Shown piece after piece: positions 8,627 to 17,181 of a DNA stretch of 64,000 nucleotides. Source of the DNA: Candidatus Pantoea bituminis (GTDB lineage Bacteria > Pseudomonadota > Gammaproteobacteria > Enterobacterales > Enterobacteriaceae); assembly GCF_018842675.1 (NCBI RefSeq), contig NZ_JAGTWO010000004.1, positions 124,001-188,000 of the forward strand, in the 5' to 3' direction. The number at the start of each line of letters is the position of its first letter. Within the stretch, counting starts at the first letter, position 1. Made by a program: the position numbers and the translations under genes. Below the pieces are notes generated by a model. The model saw only the letters and a list, made by a program, of their open reading frames with translations, searched no databases and had not been told where the DNA came from.

Positions 8627-10540
8627 ATGAGTACACAACAGAAGCGGCTTGATGTGATTTGTATCGGACGCATCGCCGTCGATTTTTATGGTCAGCAAAT
8701 TGGCGCTCGCCTGGAGGATGCCACCTCGTTTGCTAAATACCTTGGCGGTTCTTCAGGGAACGTGGCTTACGGTACGGCCATTCAGGGTTTGAAATCCGCC
8801 ATGCTGGCGCGGGTGGGTGATGAGCATAATGGCCGCTTCCTGCGTGAAGAGTTACAGCGCGTGGGCTGTAATACCGAGGGATTGATTACCGATGAGAAAC
8901 GTCTTACCGGCATGGTGATCCTTGGCATTAAAGATGAAGAGACCTTTCCGCTGATTTTCTACCGTGATAACTGCGCCGATATGGGCCTGGTGCCAGAAGA
9001 CATTAAAGAGGAATTTATCACTGCTTCTCGCGCCGTGGCGGTTACGGGAACCCATTTATCGCATCCGCAAACGCGTGAAGCGGTACTGAAAGCGCTGGAT
9101 ATTGCCAAGCGCAATGGCCTACGTACCGCGCTGGATATCGATTATCGCCCGGTTTTATGGGGTTTGACCTCGTTGGGTGACGGTGAAACGCGTTTCATCG
9201 AATCGGCTCAGGTCACGCAGCAGCTACAAGAAGTGGTGCATTACTTCGATTTGATTGTTGGAACCGAAGAAGAGTTTCATATCGCTGGTGGCAGCACTGA
9301 CACGTTAACCGCGTTGAAAAATGTGCGTCAGGCGAGTCAGGCGACGCTGGTTTGTAAGCGCGGTCCAATGGGATGCGTGGTGTTTGAAGGCGATATTCCT
9401 GACAGCTGGGAACAAACCAAACTGCAAACTGGCGTACGCGTAGACGTGCTAAATGTACTGGGCGCAGGCGATGCCTTTATGTCTGGCCTGCTGCGCGGCT
9501 GGTTGAATGATGAAGGTTGGGAGCAAGCTTGCCGCTACGCCAATGCCTGCGGCGCGCTGGTGGTGTCACGTCACGGTTGTGCGCCAGCCATGCCGACCAA
9601 AGCGGAGCTGGATGATTTCCTCAGCCGTGACAAAGACGTTAAACGCCCCGATCTCGACAGCCGACTGAACCATCTGCACCGCGTTACAACACGTAAGCAG
9701 CAATGGCCAGAACTGAATGTTTTTGCCTTTGACCATCGCAAGCAGCTCGCGGATATGGCGCGTGAAGCCGGTGTTGATGAAAGCAAAATTCCGCAGTTAA
9801 AAGTCCTGCTGTTAAGAGCAGCAGAAGAAGCGGCGCAAGAAGCGGGCCTGGAGAACAAGAGCGGCATTTTGGCCGACACCACATATGGGCAGAAAGCGCT
9901 GAATGCGATTACCGGAAAAAACTGGTGGATTGGCCGCCCGATTGAGCTGCCAAGTTCACGGCCGCTACGTCTTGAGCATGGAAACATCGGTTCTCAGCTT
10001 ATCGACTGGCCTACTGAACACGTGGTGAAATGTCTGGTGTTTTATCATCCGCATGACAGCGCCGAACTGCGCAAAGAGCAGGATGATCTGATCCTCGACG
10101 TGTGGAAAGGTTGTAACAAAAGCGGGCATGAGCTGCTGCTGGAAGTGATTTTGCCGGAGAGCAACCCGGACCATAAAGAAGCCTATTATCTGGAAATGCT
10201 GAGCCATTTCTACAGCCTGGGCGTTCAGCCAGACTGGTGGAAACTGCCACCGATGTCAGCAGAAACCTGGCAGGCGATAAGCGGCTTGATTGAGCAGCAA
10301 GACCCATACTGCCGCGGCATTCTGTTACTGGGACTTGATGCGCCAGAAGAAAAGCTGAAAGCAGGCTTTGCCGCCGCCGCTAAGGCACCGTGGGTGAAAG
10401 GCTTTGCTGTCGGACGGACCATTTTTGGTCAGCCTTCACGCATGTGGCTGCAAGGTGAGCTGGACGATCAGGCGCTGATTGATACGGTGAAAGGTAATTA
10501 TTTGCGCCTCATTGGTTACTGGCGCGAAGCGCGAGGTTAA
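8627..10540 (+). CDS. iolC: Bifunctional 5-dehydro-2-deoxygluconokinase with C-terminal DUF2090 (aldolase-type) domain
   Basis: The N-terminal half (about residues 1-325) is a PfkB-family sugar kinase: KYLGGSSGNVA substrate region and the catalytic GAGDAFMSG motif near residue 280. It phosphorylates 5-dehydro-2-deoxygluconate. The C-terminal half (about 340-635, from WPELNVFAFDHRKQL onward) is a DUF2090 domain, believed in this family to cleave the phosphorylated product to dihydroxyacetone phosphate and malonate semialdehyde, replacing IolJ. The 637-residue length fits the fused form common in Proteobacteria. No separate iolJ is visible in the window, which supports the fusion carrying both steps. 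An AAGGAAACC stretch precedes the ATG. Confidence 0.94.
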   Translation: MSTQQKRLDVICIGRIAVDFYGQQIGARLEDATSFAKYLGGSSGNVAYGTAIQGLKSAMLARVGDEHNGRFLREELQRVGCNTEGLITDEKRLTGMVILGIKDEETFPLIFYRDNCADMGLVPEDIKEEFITASRAVAVTGTHLSHPQTREAVLKALDIAKRNGLRTALDIDYRPVLWGLTSLGDGETRFIESAQVTQQLQEVVHYFDLIVGTEEEFHIAGGSTDTLTALKNVRQASQATLVCKRGPMGCVVFEGDIPDSWEQTKLQTGVRVDVLNVLGAGDAFMSGLLRGWLNDEGWEQACRYANACGALVVSRHGCAPAMPTKAELDDFLSRDKDVKRPDLDSRLNHLHRVTTRKQQWPELNVFAFDHRKQLADMAREAGVDESKIPQLKVLLLRAAEEAAQEAGLENKSGILADTTYGQKALNAITGKNWWIGRPIELPSSRPLRLEHGNIGSQLIDWPTEHVVKCLVFYHPHDSAELRKEQDDLILDVWKGCNKSGHELLLEVILPESNPDHKEAYYLEMLSHFYSLGVQPDWWKLPPMSAETWQAISGLIEQQDPYCRGILLLGLDAPEEKLKAGFAAAAKAPWVKGFAVGRTIFGQPSRMWLQGELDDQALIDTVKGNYLRLIGYWREARG

Positions 10541-10547
10541 AGAGAGG

Positions 10548-10571
10548 ATCGGGCGCGATATCGCGCCCGAT
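10548..10571. terminator. Perfect palindrome between convergent iolC and dcrB
   Basis: A 24-nt perfect palindrome (ATCGGGCGCGAT and its complement) lies 8 bases after the iolC stop and 34 bases from the dcrB stop. It probably acts as a terminator or transcript-end hairpin for both convergent genes, although no long T tract follows. Confidence 0.6.
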
Positions 10572-10604
10572 AAGCCCTTCGGTGAGTCGGAACTCCCCAT
10601 CAAA

Positions 10605-11158
10605 TCACTTCAGCGTTACGCTCTTCACGATATTGTCGGCATCGCTTTGCGCTTGCTGCTGATTATCGCCTGGCAGCGTAATCTGCATTGTCATCAGCTT
10701 ACCGTCCACTTTTGCCAGAATCACGGAGGACCATGAGGTCTGATTGTTGGCAGAAATTACCGTATCCAACTGCTGTGCTGGTTGGTCTTTCAGGGTAACG
10801 GATTTGTTCGATACCACCTGCAACTGCGGATCGCGGTTACGTTGCTGCTGCTCCATACGTTGCGACAGCACATCCAGACTATCGGTGGTTTCGTCACCCG
10901 CAATAACAATAATGGCGCGTGCACCTGTTTCGTCAGCATAAACATGCATGTTGGTGGTTTGATTGCCCAGTTTGCCGCTCTTATCAGACATGCCTGGCGG
11001 CAGCGAGAAGCTCAGCTTGCCATCCATCAGCGTGACGTTTTGACTGGATTGGCTGGCGCTCACACCGTTGTCGTTCGCCGCTTCGTCTTTTTCTGGTCAC
11101 AGGCGGCTAAGCCTAAAACCAGTAAACCCATTCCCGCATATTTCACTAGGTTACGCAT
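10605..11158 (-). CDS. dcrB: Inner-membrane-associated lipoprotein DcrB, frameshifted once as sequenced
   Basis: DcrB is known in E. coli as a factor for phage C1/C6 infection and is linked to lipoprotein and envelope homeostasis. A lipoprotein signal MRNLVKYAGMGLLVLGLAAC is visible, with the lipobox LAAC ahead of DQKK. The body (VTLMDGKLSFSLPPGMSD... to NIVKSVTLK) is the DcrB domain. A T run at 11088-11092 is one base short and separates signal and body; restoring it gives 184 residues, about the E. coli length. Its neighbour yhhQ is the same as in E. coli. Confidence 0.92.
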
Positions 11159-11192
11159 CAGAATCCCTTTTATCTTTCCAGACAGCCGTTTA

Positions 11193-11318
11193 TATACCTT
11201 ACACCCTTCGCGTTGCAGTAAGGCGGCAAACGCGTGAATCCCAGAGAGCTTACTCGGGTAAGTGACTGGGTGAACGCGCGCTGCCAACGCACCTGCAGCT
11301 TGAAGTATGACGGGTATA
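11193..11318 (+). repeat. Enterobacterial palindromic repeat, copy 1 (TATACC...GGTATA family)
   Basis: This 126-base element begins TATACC and ends GGTATA. Diagnostic inner blocks are GTTGCAGTAAGGCGGCAA, CTTACTCGGGTAAG and GCCAACGCACCTGCAGC. Related copies lie at 40444-40573 (inverted) and 59966-60096. The blocks can pair into a long imperfect hairpin. It resembles the YPAL/ERIC class of non-coding enterobacterial repeats; the family name is uncertain. Confidence 0.8.
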
Positions 11319-11398
11319 CAACAGTAATCAGGTTGCAAACGCAACCCGATGATTGTCAGGAAATCTTAGCCTGTCGTGGCAAAAAGCTCTATTTCCGT

Positions 11399-12064
11399 TT
11401 AGCCGAAATTAACGTGCGCACGGTTGGCGTGCTCGGTCAGGCGTTTTAACGTGGCATTCAACAGGACACCGTAAGCAGGCAGGAAGAACACCATGCAGAT
11501 CAACATTTTGAAAGTGTAATCCACTAAAGCGATCTCAACCCAATGCTGCGCCATAAACGGATCGGGACTTTGATAGAAGGCGATAGAAAAGAAGGCTAGC
11601 GTGTCGCTGATATTACCGAGGAACATCGCGCAGCCGGGCGCAATCCACCACTGTGGCAAGCGACGCAGGCGATTAAATACATGCACATCAAGGATTTGGC
11701 CCAGCGCGTAAGCCATAAAGCTGGCGCAGGCGATGCGGGCGACGAATAGATTTACCTCTTTCAGCGCGTGCCAGCCTTGCCATTCGCCTTGATAGTAGAG
11801 GCTAGAAACAGCGTAAGAGATAAACAGCGCAGGGATCATTACCGCCAGAATAATGCGGCGTGCCAGCGCCGCGCCAAAAATGCGCACGGTAAGATCGGTA
11901 GCAAGAAAGATAAACGGGAAGCTGAAAGCGCCCCAGGTGGTGTGAAAGCCAAAAATGGAAACCGGCAATTGCACCAGATAATTGCTGGAGGTGATCACCA
12001 ACAAATGAAACAACGACAACCAAAACAGCGCGTGCATGCGCTGACGCGATGAGAATGCGATCAT
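11399..12064 (-). CDS. yhhQ: Queuosine precursor transporter YhhQ
   Basis: YhhQ is an integral inner-membrane protein of the VUT family that imports preQ0/preQ1 for tRNA queuosine synthesis. The 221-residue protein (same length as E. coli) has about six hydrophobic segments, starting with MHALFWLSLFHLLVITSSN and WGAFSFPFIFLATDLTVRIFG. The start MIAFSSRQRMHA is chosen because AAGGC lies 7 bases upstream; longer in-frame versions are not supported. It lies between dcrB and tusA as in E. coli. Confidence 0.93.
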   Translation of the reverse strand: MIAFSSRQRMHALFWLSLFHLLVITSSNYLVQLPVSIFGFHTTWGAFSFPFIFLATDLTVRIFGAALARRIILAVMIPALFISYAVSSLYYQGEWQGWHALKEVNLFVARIACASFMAYALGQILDVHVFNRLRRLPQWWIAPGCAMFLGNISDTLAFFSIAFYQSPDPFMAQHWVEIALVDYTFKMLICMVFFLPAYGVLLNATLKRLTEHANRAHVNFG

Positions 12065-12210
12065 AATAAGCCTTTTTAGTGTTGGGGTGAGGGAACCCAT
12101 TGCAGAAGATTGCCAGCAATATCCTGCGATTAAACGGATGAAAAAGCGGCGGCATCTTACCGCGTTGTGCTATTTATGCAATGGCTAATTTTAACGCAAT
12201 CGTTATCGTC

Positions 12211-12238
12211 TTGCGTCGGTTTATTGACGCGCTAGAAT
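12211..12238 (+). promoter_or_regulatory. Sigma-70 promoter of tusA
   Basis: TTGCGT at 12211-12216 and TAGAAT at 12233-12238 are separated by 16 bases, with the tusA ATG 30 bases further on. This is a reasonable -35/-10 pair for a short-leader transcript. Confidence 0.5.
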
Positions 12239-12267
12239 AGCCGACCCACATCAAAACTGAGTCCATT

Positions 12268-12519
12268 ATGAGCGATGCTTTTACTTCTGCCGACCATCAG
12301 CTCGATGCGCGCGGCCTGCGCTGTCCTGAGCCGGTAATGATGGTGCGTAAAACCGTCCGCAATTTGCAGGATGGAGAAACGCTGCTGATCATTGCCGATG
12401 ATCCGGCGACGACACGTGATATTCCAGGCTTCTGCCGCTTTATGGAACATCGGCTTTTAGCCCAGCAGACGGAAACCTTGCCTTACCAGTTTCTGCTGCA
12501 AAAAGGGTTGGAAGGTTAA
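12268..12519 (+). CDS. tusA: Sulfur carrier protein TusA
   Basis: TusA accepts persulfide sulfur from IscS and passes it through TusBCD/E to MnmA for 2-thiolation of tRNA U34; it also influences sulfur partitioning to Fe-S clusters and molybdopterin. The 83-residue protein shows the defining [17 protein letters not shown] motif with the acceptor Cys near residue 20. It is divergent from yhhQ and convergent with zntA, as in E. coli. Confidence 0.97.
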   Translation: MSDAFTSADHQLDARGLRCPEPVMMVRKTVRNLQDGETLLIIADDPATTRDIPGFCRFMEHRLLAQQTETLPYQFLLQKGLEG

Positions 12520-12546
12520 CGGCGGCAGATGACCGCCGTCGATTTT
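12519..12546 (+). terminator. Terminator of tusA
   Basis: ACGGCGG-cagatga-CCGCCGT followed by CGATTTT forms a 7-bp GC-rich stem starting at the tusA stop codon and overlapping the end of convergent zntA. Confidence 0.75.
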
Positions 12547-14835
12547 ACCGCGTTCGTGAATGCAGAAGCCGCAAGGCGTTTGCCGTGACCAGCGCGGTAG
12601 CGCCGGAATCGGCTAAAACCGCCAGCCATAATCCGGTTAATCCCAACAGCGTTGTCACCAGAAACAGCGCTTTCAGCCCCAGCGCCAGCGCGATGTTTTG
12701 GCGGATGATGCTGCGTGTTCGGCGGGCTAATGCAATCATGGGTGCCAGATTCGTCAGTTGGTTACGGGTTAATGCGGCGTCGGCAGCCTCCAGTGCGACG
12801 TCTGTGCCGCTGCCCATGGCGATGCCTAACGTTGCGGCTTTCATGGCAGGCGCGTCGTTGATGCCATCGCCGACCATCGCCAATGAAGAGTATTGACTGA
12901 GCTGACGAACCGCCTCGACTTTATCGGCGGGCAGCAGGCTGGCGCGGTAATCGATGCCAAGCTGCTGAGCAATGCTCGCTGCGGCACGCGGATTGTCACC
13001 GGTTAACATCAGGCTCTTAATGCCGAGTTTTTCAACGCGGCTATTGCTGCTATCGCATCGCTACGCAGCTGATCCTGCAACGCCAGTGCACCCAACGCTT
13101 CGCCATCACGCAGCACAATCACCAGCGTCTGACCGTGCGCCTCCTGCTCGGCAATCAACGTCTGCTGCGCTGGCGTCAGTGTCGTCACGCGTGCCGGGGC
13201 AAGTAATTCTATTCGTTGGCCTGCGACCTGTGCGGCGATACCACTTCCCGCGAGTGCCTGTTGTGAGTTGGCCTGCGGAATCTGCAGATCACGTGCCTGT
13301 GCAGCCGCAATAATCGCTGTCGCCAGCGGATGCGTGGAACCTTGCTCCACGGCGGCGCTGAGTGTTAACAGCTGGGCTTCGCTGATCCCGATAAACGGTA
13401 AGATGCGCGTAACCTGCGGTTTCCCGGCGGTCAGCGTACCGGTTTTATCAAACGCCAGCATGTGTAGCGAACTCAGCCGTTCCAGCGCTGCGCCACCTTT
13501 GATCAACGCGCCCTGACGAGCGGCAGCGGCTAACCCAGAAGTAATGGCGGCGGGCGTTGAGATCACCAGCGCGCAAGGACAGCCAATCAGCAATAACGTA
13601 AGCCCTTTATAAATCCAGGGTTGCCAGTCGCCGTAGCCCAGCAGCGGCGGTAGCACCATCACCAGTAGCGATAACAACATAATGGCGGGCGTATAAATGC
13701 GGCTGAAAGCGTCGATAAAACGCTCCACGGGCGCGCGATGGCTTTCGGCTTCTTCGATCAGTTGCAGAATGCGGTCAATGGCACTTTCGCCGGGTTTCGA
13801 CGTGACTTCCATTGTCACCAGTCGATCTACGCTGGTGGCACCCGCCATAATTTTTTCGCCCCTTTCGTGCGAGACCGGCAATGATTCTCCGGTTAATGCG
13901 CTTTCATCAAAGCTGGCGCTGCCGCTTAACAATCGCGCATCGACCGGTAAACGCCCGCCCGCAGCAACTTCAATCACATCGCCGGGTTGCAACGCATCCA
14001 GTGCAATCTGCGAGCGCGTGCTGCCGTGAATACGCATGGCGAATTCTGGGCGCAGCGCCATCAGGCTAGTGACGCCGCTGCGCGCGCGTGAGGCAGCATA
14101 AGCTTCCAGGCGTTCACCCAGCTGGAACAGCAGCAGTACCATGGCTGCCTCTATATGCGCGCCAATGATTAATGCGCCCGCAGAGGCCAGCGTCATTAAC
14201 ATTTCAATCGTAAAGGCAGAGCCGCTGCGCAGTCGAAGCCAGGCGCTGTATGCTACTGGGCCTAGCCCAATCAGTGTGGTGATAACAAACAGGCGATCGC
14301 CCCAAACGGCGTCAAAGTGGCTAACTAACGCGCTGACAACCATCAATACACCAAGCAGAATGAAACTGCGATTGGCTTGCCAGTGCGAAGGGGAGACGTC
14401 TGGGTTTGAGATGATGTCAGTGTGAAACCGGCTTTTTTACTGCATTTTCAACGGTAATTTGCACATCACGATAGGCATCGACCACCAGCTTTTCACTGGA
14501 AAAAGGATGCGGGCGGCGGCAACGTCAGGTAAATGGCGAACGGCGGTTTCAATCGTGCGGGCACAGCTGGGACAATCCATGCCGCTTACGCGCCAGCTGA
14601 ATTGTTGCGTACTTTGCTGCGTTCTGGCGACTCGCCGGTCGCTTTCCTCTTCAGCTTCGCTAGCGGGGCCGGAAGGGCTATCGCCAGAACAGCAGGCAGG
14701 CGTATCTGATGAAATCGGCGTGGCAGCGCTAATAGAAAGTGTTGTCGGGCGAAGGTTGCTTAGGTTGCAAAGGGGCTTTGATGCAGCATGCATGGTGCGG
14801 GATTTACCGCAGCCACAGGATTGATGTTGATGCAT
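12545..14835 (-). CDS. zntA: Zn/Cd/Pb-exporting P-type ATPase, frameshifted four times as sequenced
   Basis: ZntA pumps Zn2+, Cd2+ and Pb2+ out of the cytoplasm. Landmarks in order: Cys/His-rich N-terminus (HQHQSCGCG, TPACCSGD), HMA metal-binding motif GMDCPSCA, membrane CPC motif IGCPCALVISTP, phosphorylation site DKTGTLT and hinge MVGDGINDAP. The ATG at 14835 follows GGAGG. Four homopolymer runs are each one base short: 14500-14504, 14433-14438, 14390-14393 and 13028-13032. Restoring them joins the three segments into about 764 residues, somewhat longer than E. coli ZntA because of the N-terminus. No inactivating substitution is seen. Confidence 0.93.
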
Positions 14836-14847
14836 ATGACCTCCAGA

Positions 14848-14867
14848 AGCGGGCGGAAGTGCCCGCT
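14848..14867 (-). promoter_or_regulatory. Hairpin in the zntA leader
   Basis: AGCGGGC-ggaagt-GCCCGCT forms a 7-bp GC stem between the zntA -10 element and its ribosome binding site. It may stabilise the mRNA or affect translation; no function is known. Confidence 0.4.
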
Positions 14868-14872
14868 CTGAT

Positions 14873-14904
14873 ATCCTACACTCTGGAGTCAACTCCAGAG
14901 TCAA
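14873..14904 (-). promoter_or_regulatory. MerR-type zntA promoter with ZntR operator
   Basis: On the - strand, TTGACT (14899-14904) and TAGGAT (14873-14878) are separated by 20 bases, the overlong spacer typical of MerR-family promoters. The spacer is occupied by the dyad at 14880-14901 (ACTCTGGAGT / ACTCCAGAGT), nearly identical to the E. coli ZntR site. Zn-loaded ZntR would untwist the spacer and activate zntA. Confidence 0.92.
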
Positions 14905-14923
14905 GCCTTTGGTCATTTTTTCT

Positions 14924-15553
14924 TCAGTAGAGCCACAGTGAACGCACAATCATGAAGTGACCGGCGAAATAGCAGGCTGCGATGATGGCGCTATCGGCGC
15001 TGAAACGGCGGCGATAATGAGAGATAAACCAAATAATATTGGCTAACAGCAACAGGCCGGCACCGACCATGATCGAAAAGCTGTAATCGGTTGGACGGAA
15101 GAAATATTGCTCGGTCGCCATCCAGGTCATGACCAATGTCATGCCAATAAAGGTACAGATTGGCCACCGCAAATCGGCCAGCTTGTTCCAAAGAACACCA
15201 ATCACCACCACGCCAATAATCAGCAGCGTAAGGGGAATCGGCCAGAAGAAGCTCATCGTCATGTTAGCGGCAAAACTCAGCGTATAAAGCAGATGCGAAA
15301 GAAAGAACGCACCCAGCGCATAGAGCATTTTCTGACGCGGCAGCAGTGTAAGAGCATCGCCAACCAAGGTAGCGATTAACCCGGCAAGGATCAGATAATC
15401 GGTGGTGTTAAGCGTAGGTGCTTGCCATGCCAGGCCAACCAGCAGCAGAAGCGTAACCGGTTTAAACAGCCAGCGTTGCCATTGTGGACCACGATATGAG
15501 GCATCGACATACAGCCAACCGGAGAAAAGTACAGCGAGGAAAGACCAGAGCAT
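14924..15553 (-). CDS. yhhN: YhhN/TMEM86 family membrane protein (lysoplasmalogenase-like)
   Basis: The 209-residue, highly hydrophobic protein has about eight membrane segments and belongs to the YhhN family, whose eukaryotic members (TMEM86) hydrolyse the vinyl ether of lysoplasmalogens. Conserved features are the GDALTLLP loop and the [11 protein letters not shown] segment with His. The bacterial substrate is not known. GGGAG precedes the ATG. It lies upstream of zntA on the same strand as in E. coli; zntA has its own promoter in the 88-base gap. Confidence 0.85.
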   Translation of the reverse strand: MLWSFLAVLFSGWLYVDASYRGPQWQRWLFKPVTLLLLVGLAWQAPTLNTTDYLILAGLIATLVGDALTLLPRQKMLYALGAFFLSHLLYTLSFAANMTMSFFWPIPLTLLIIGVVVIGVLWNKLADLRWPICTFIGMTLVMTWMATEQYFFRPTDYSFSIMVGAGLLLLANIIWFISHYRRRFSADSAIIAACYFAGHFMIVRSLWLY

Positions 15554-15705
15554 TGTTTCTCCCTTTTAACCAAAAATGGTGAATGTTCCCAAAATGTCGA
15601 TCTCAGTTTAGGTTACGCCTCAGCAATGTGACAATCAGGCAACTCTGGTTGTATGCTTGCCGCGCAATAAATCTCTCCTGTAACCGATTAAGAACGAGCG
15701 AAAAT

Positions 15706-16061
15706 ATGAGCAAACCACCGCTACTCTTTTTATCGTCCTGGCCATTATCGCCGTGTTGGCGACCCGTCAGTTCATTAAGCAACGGCGTGAAGCTGCCGTG
15801 AATGATGTTTCACCGATCCGCAGTCTGACGGTTGAAGTGAAGACTAAACGCGAATTTCCAGCACCTAATCGCCGCTCACGTCAGCGAGAAGTGATTGCTG
15901 GTGAAGAGATGCGTTACGAAGCCTGGTTTCACCCACTGAACGGGGCAAGTGATATAAAAGTGCAGGTAAAAGAAGATGATTATCATCAAATGGATAAAGG
16001 ATCGAAAGGCGAGCTAAAAATGCAGGGTTCGCGTTTTGTGAGTTTTACGCCTGTGCATTAA
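15706..16061 (+). CDS. yhhM: DUF2500 protein YhhM, frameshifted once as sequenced
   Basis: The E. coli homologue starts MSKPPL and has one N-terminal membrane segment followed by a basic NRRSRQ region and a beta-rich domain. Here MSKPPLLF is followed in a shifted frame by the rest of the segment and KTKREFPAPNRRSRQREV...GSRFVSFTPV. A T run at 15727-15731 is one base short; with it restored, the protein is 118 residues. Function is unknown. It is transcribed opposite to yhhL and yhhN, as in E. coli. Confidence 0.87.
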
Positions 16062-16062
16062 A

Positions 16063-16083
16063 AAGCGGGCATTGCGCCCGCTT
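16063..16083. terminator. Hairpin between convergent yhhM and yhhL
   Basis: AAGCGGGC-attgc-GCCCGCTT is a perfect 8-bp stem immediately after the yhhM stop and 5 bases before the yhhL stop, so it can serve both genes. A TTTTT run follows a few bases downstream of the + strand arm. Confidence 0.7.
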
Positions 16084-16087
16084 ACCG

Positions 16088-16363
16088 TCACTTTTTACGT
16101 GGAAAGTGCTTCTTCTGCCAGGCCACCAGTTCAAACACGCCAAACAGGAAAACTTTTGCCTGCGTTAAGCGGTCAATGGGCGGCGCATCTTTGGTTTGCG
16201 TTGCGCGCAGTAACACCAACTGCAAGCCGTGCATCATAATCATGAAAAACAGTGCGACGTTAATGAAATAGGTCAACGGCTTCGGATACGGATGTATCAC
16301 GTTGAACAGTAGAAATCCCCAAACGCACAGCATCAACAGGCGCCCTAAATTAAGTAACATCAT
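16088..16363 (-). CDS. yhhL: DUF1145 family membrane protein YhhL
   Basis: This 91-residue protein has two or three hydrophobic segments (LGRLLMLCVWGFLLFNVIH, YFINVALFFMIMMHGLQLVLL) and the conserved C-terminal FLFGVFELVAWQKK. Function is unknown. Its start overlaps the end of rsmD by 14 bases, suggesting translational coupling; the same pair is adjacent in E. coli. The start may be either of two consecutive ATG codons. Confidence 0.88.
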   Translation of the reverse strand: MMLLNLGRLLMLCVWGFLLFNVIHPYPKPLTYFINVALFFMIMMHGLQLVLLRATQTKDAPPIDRLTQAKVFLFGVFELVAWQKKHFPRKK

Positions 16364-16957
16364 GCGTCTCCTGTTGACGTTGATATAAACGATAAGCTAC
16401 CTGACCTGCAATTTTTTCGCGGTGCAAATCCCAGTTCGCCGGTACTGGCGGCGTGCCATTTTCTACTTCGCTTTCGACGTAAATCAGCGCCTCTTCTGCC
16501 AGCCAACCGTTTTGCTCCAGCAGCAGTAATGTTTGCTCCAGCAAGCCTTTACGAAACGGCGGATCGATAAACACCACATCAAAAGGCTGGCCGGGCTGAT
16601 CGAGCCAGGTCAACGCGTTGGTTTGAATCACCTTGCCGTGAGTGGCACGCAGCGTTTGCAGGTTTTTTCCAACTGCTGCGCGACCGGACGTTCTAGCTCA
16701 AGCAGTGTTGCCGCACCTGCATAGCGCGACAGCGCTTCAAGGCCCAGTGCGCCGCTGCCGGCAAAACAGTCCAGGCAATTAGCCTGTTGAATCACGGGCG
16801 CCAGCCAGTTGAACAGCGTTTCACGCACGCGATCGGTGGTGGGGCGCAGACCGGCGCTGTCTGGCACCGGCAATTTACGTCCGCGCCATTGACCGCCAAT
16901 AATGCGGATCTGCCCGGCACCGCCCGTATTGCGGGGATTTTTTATCATCTTGCTCAC
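16350..16957 (-). CDS. rsmD: 16S rRNA m2G966 methyltransferase, frameshifted once as sequenced
   Basis: RsmD methylates G966 of 16S rRNA in assembled 30S subunits using SAM. Motifs seen: [18 protein letters not shown] at the N-terminus, the SAM motif [18 protein letters not shown] and the catalytic DPPF in [13 protein letters not shown] run at 16663-16668 is one base short; restoring it yields a continuous protein of about 202 residues. The start used is GTG at 16957; an ATG at 16948 is equally possible. It is divergent from ftsY as in E. coli. Confidence 0.93.
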
Positions 16958-17181
16958 AACTCGTCATAATTTGTTGCGTAGTTTAACGGGCGAAACGATG
17001 AGAAGAAACGTTAAAAAAGGGTGCTGTGGTGAGCTGGCTGGAAAGTGTTAGACTACTGAGTTGCTGAAGTCATGCATAATTCTGCGGTTTTGCGCCGGTC
17101 TGGCGTTTAATACCACTACTGATTTTACACCTGGGAACAGTGTGCGACCGGGATAAAGCCATCGAGGAGTGTAGTCACACA

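Noticed and set aside
12545..14835. zntA as a decayed gene with four mutations
   Set aside because: All catalytic motifs are intact and all four breaks are homopolymer losses; the ZntR promoter is also perfect.
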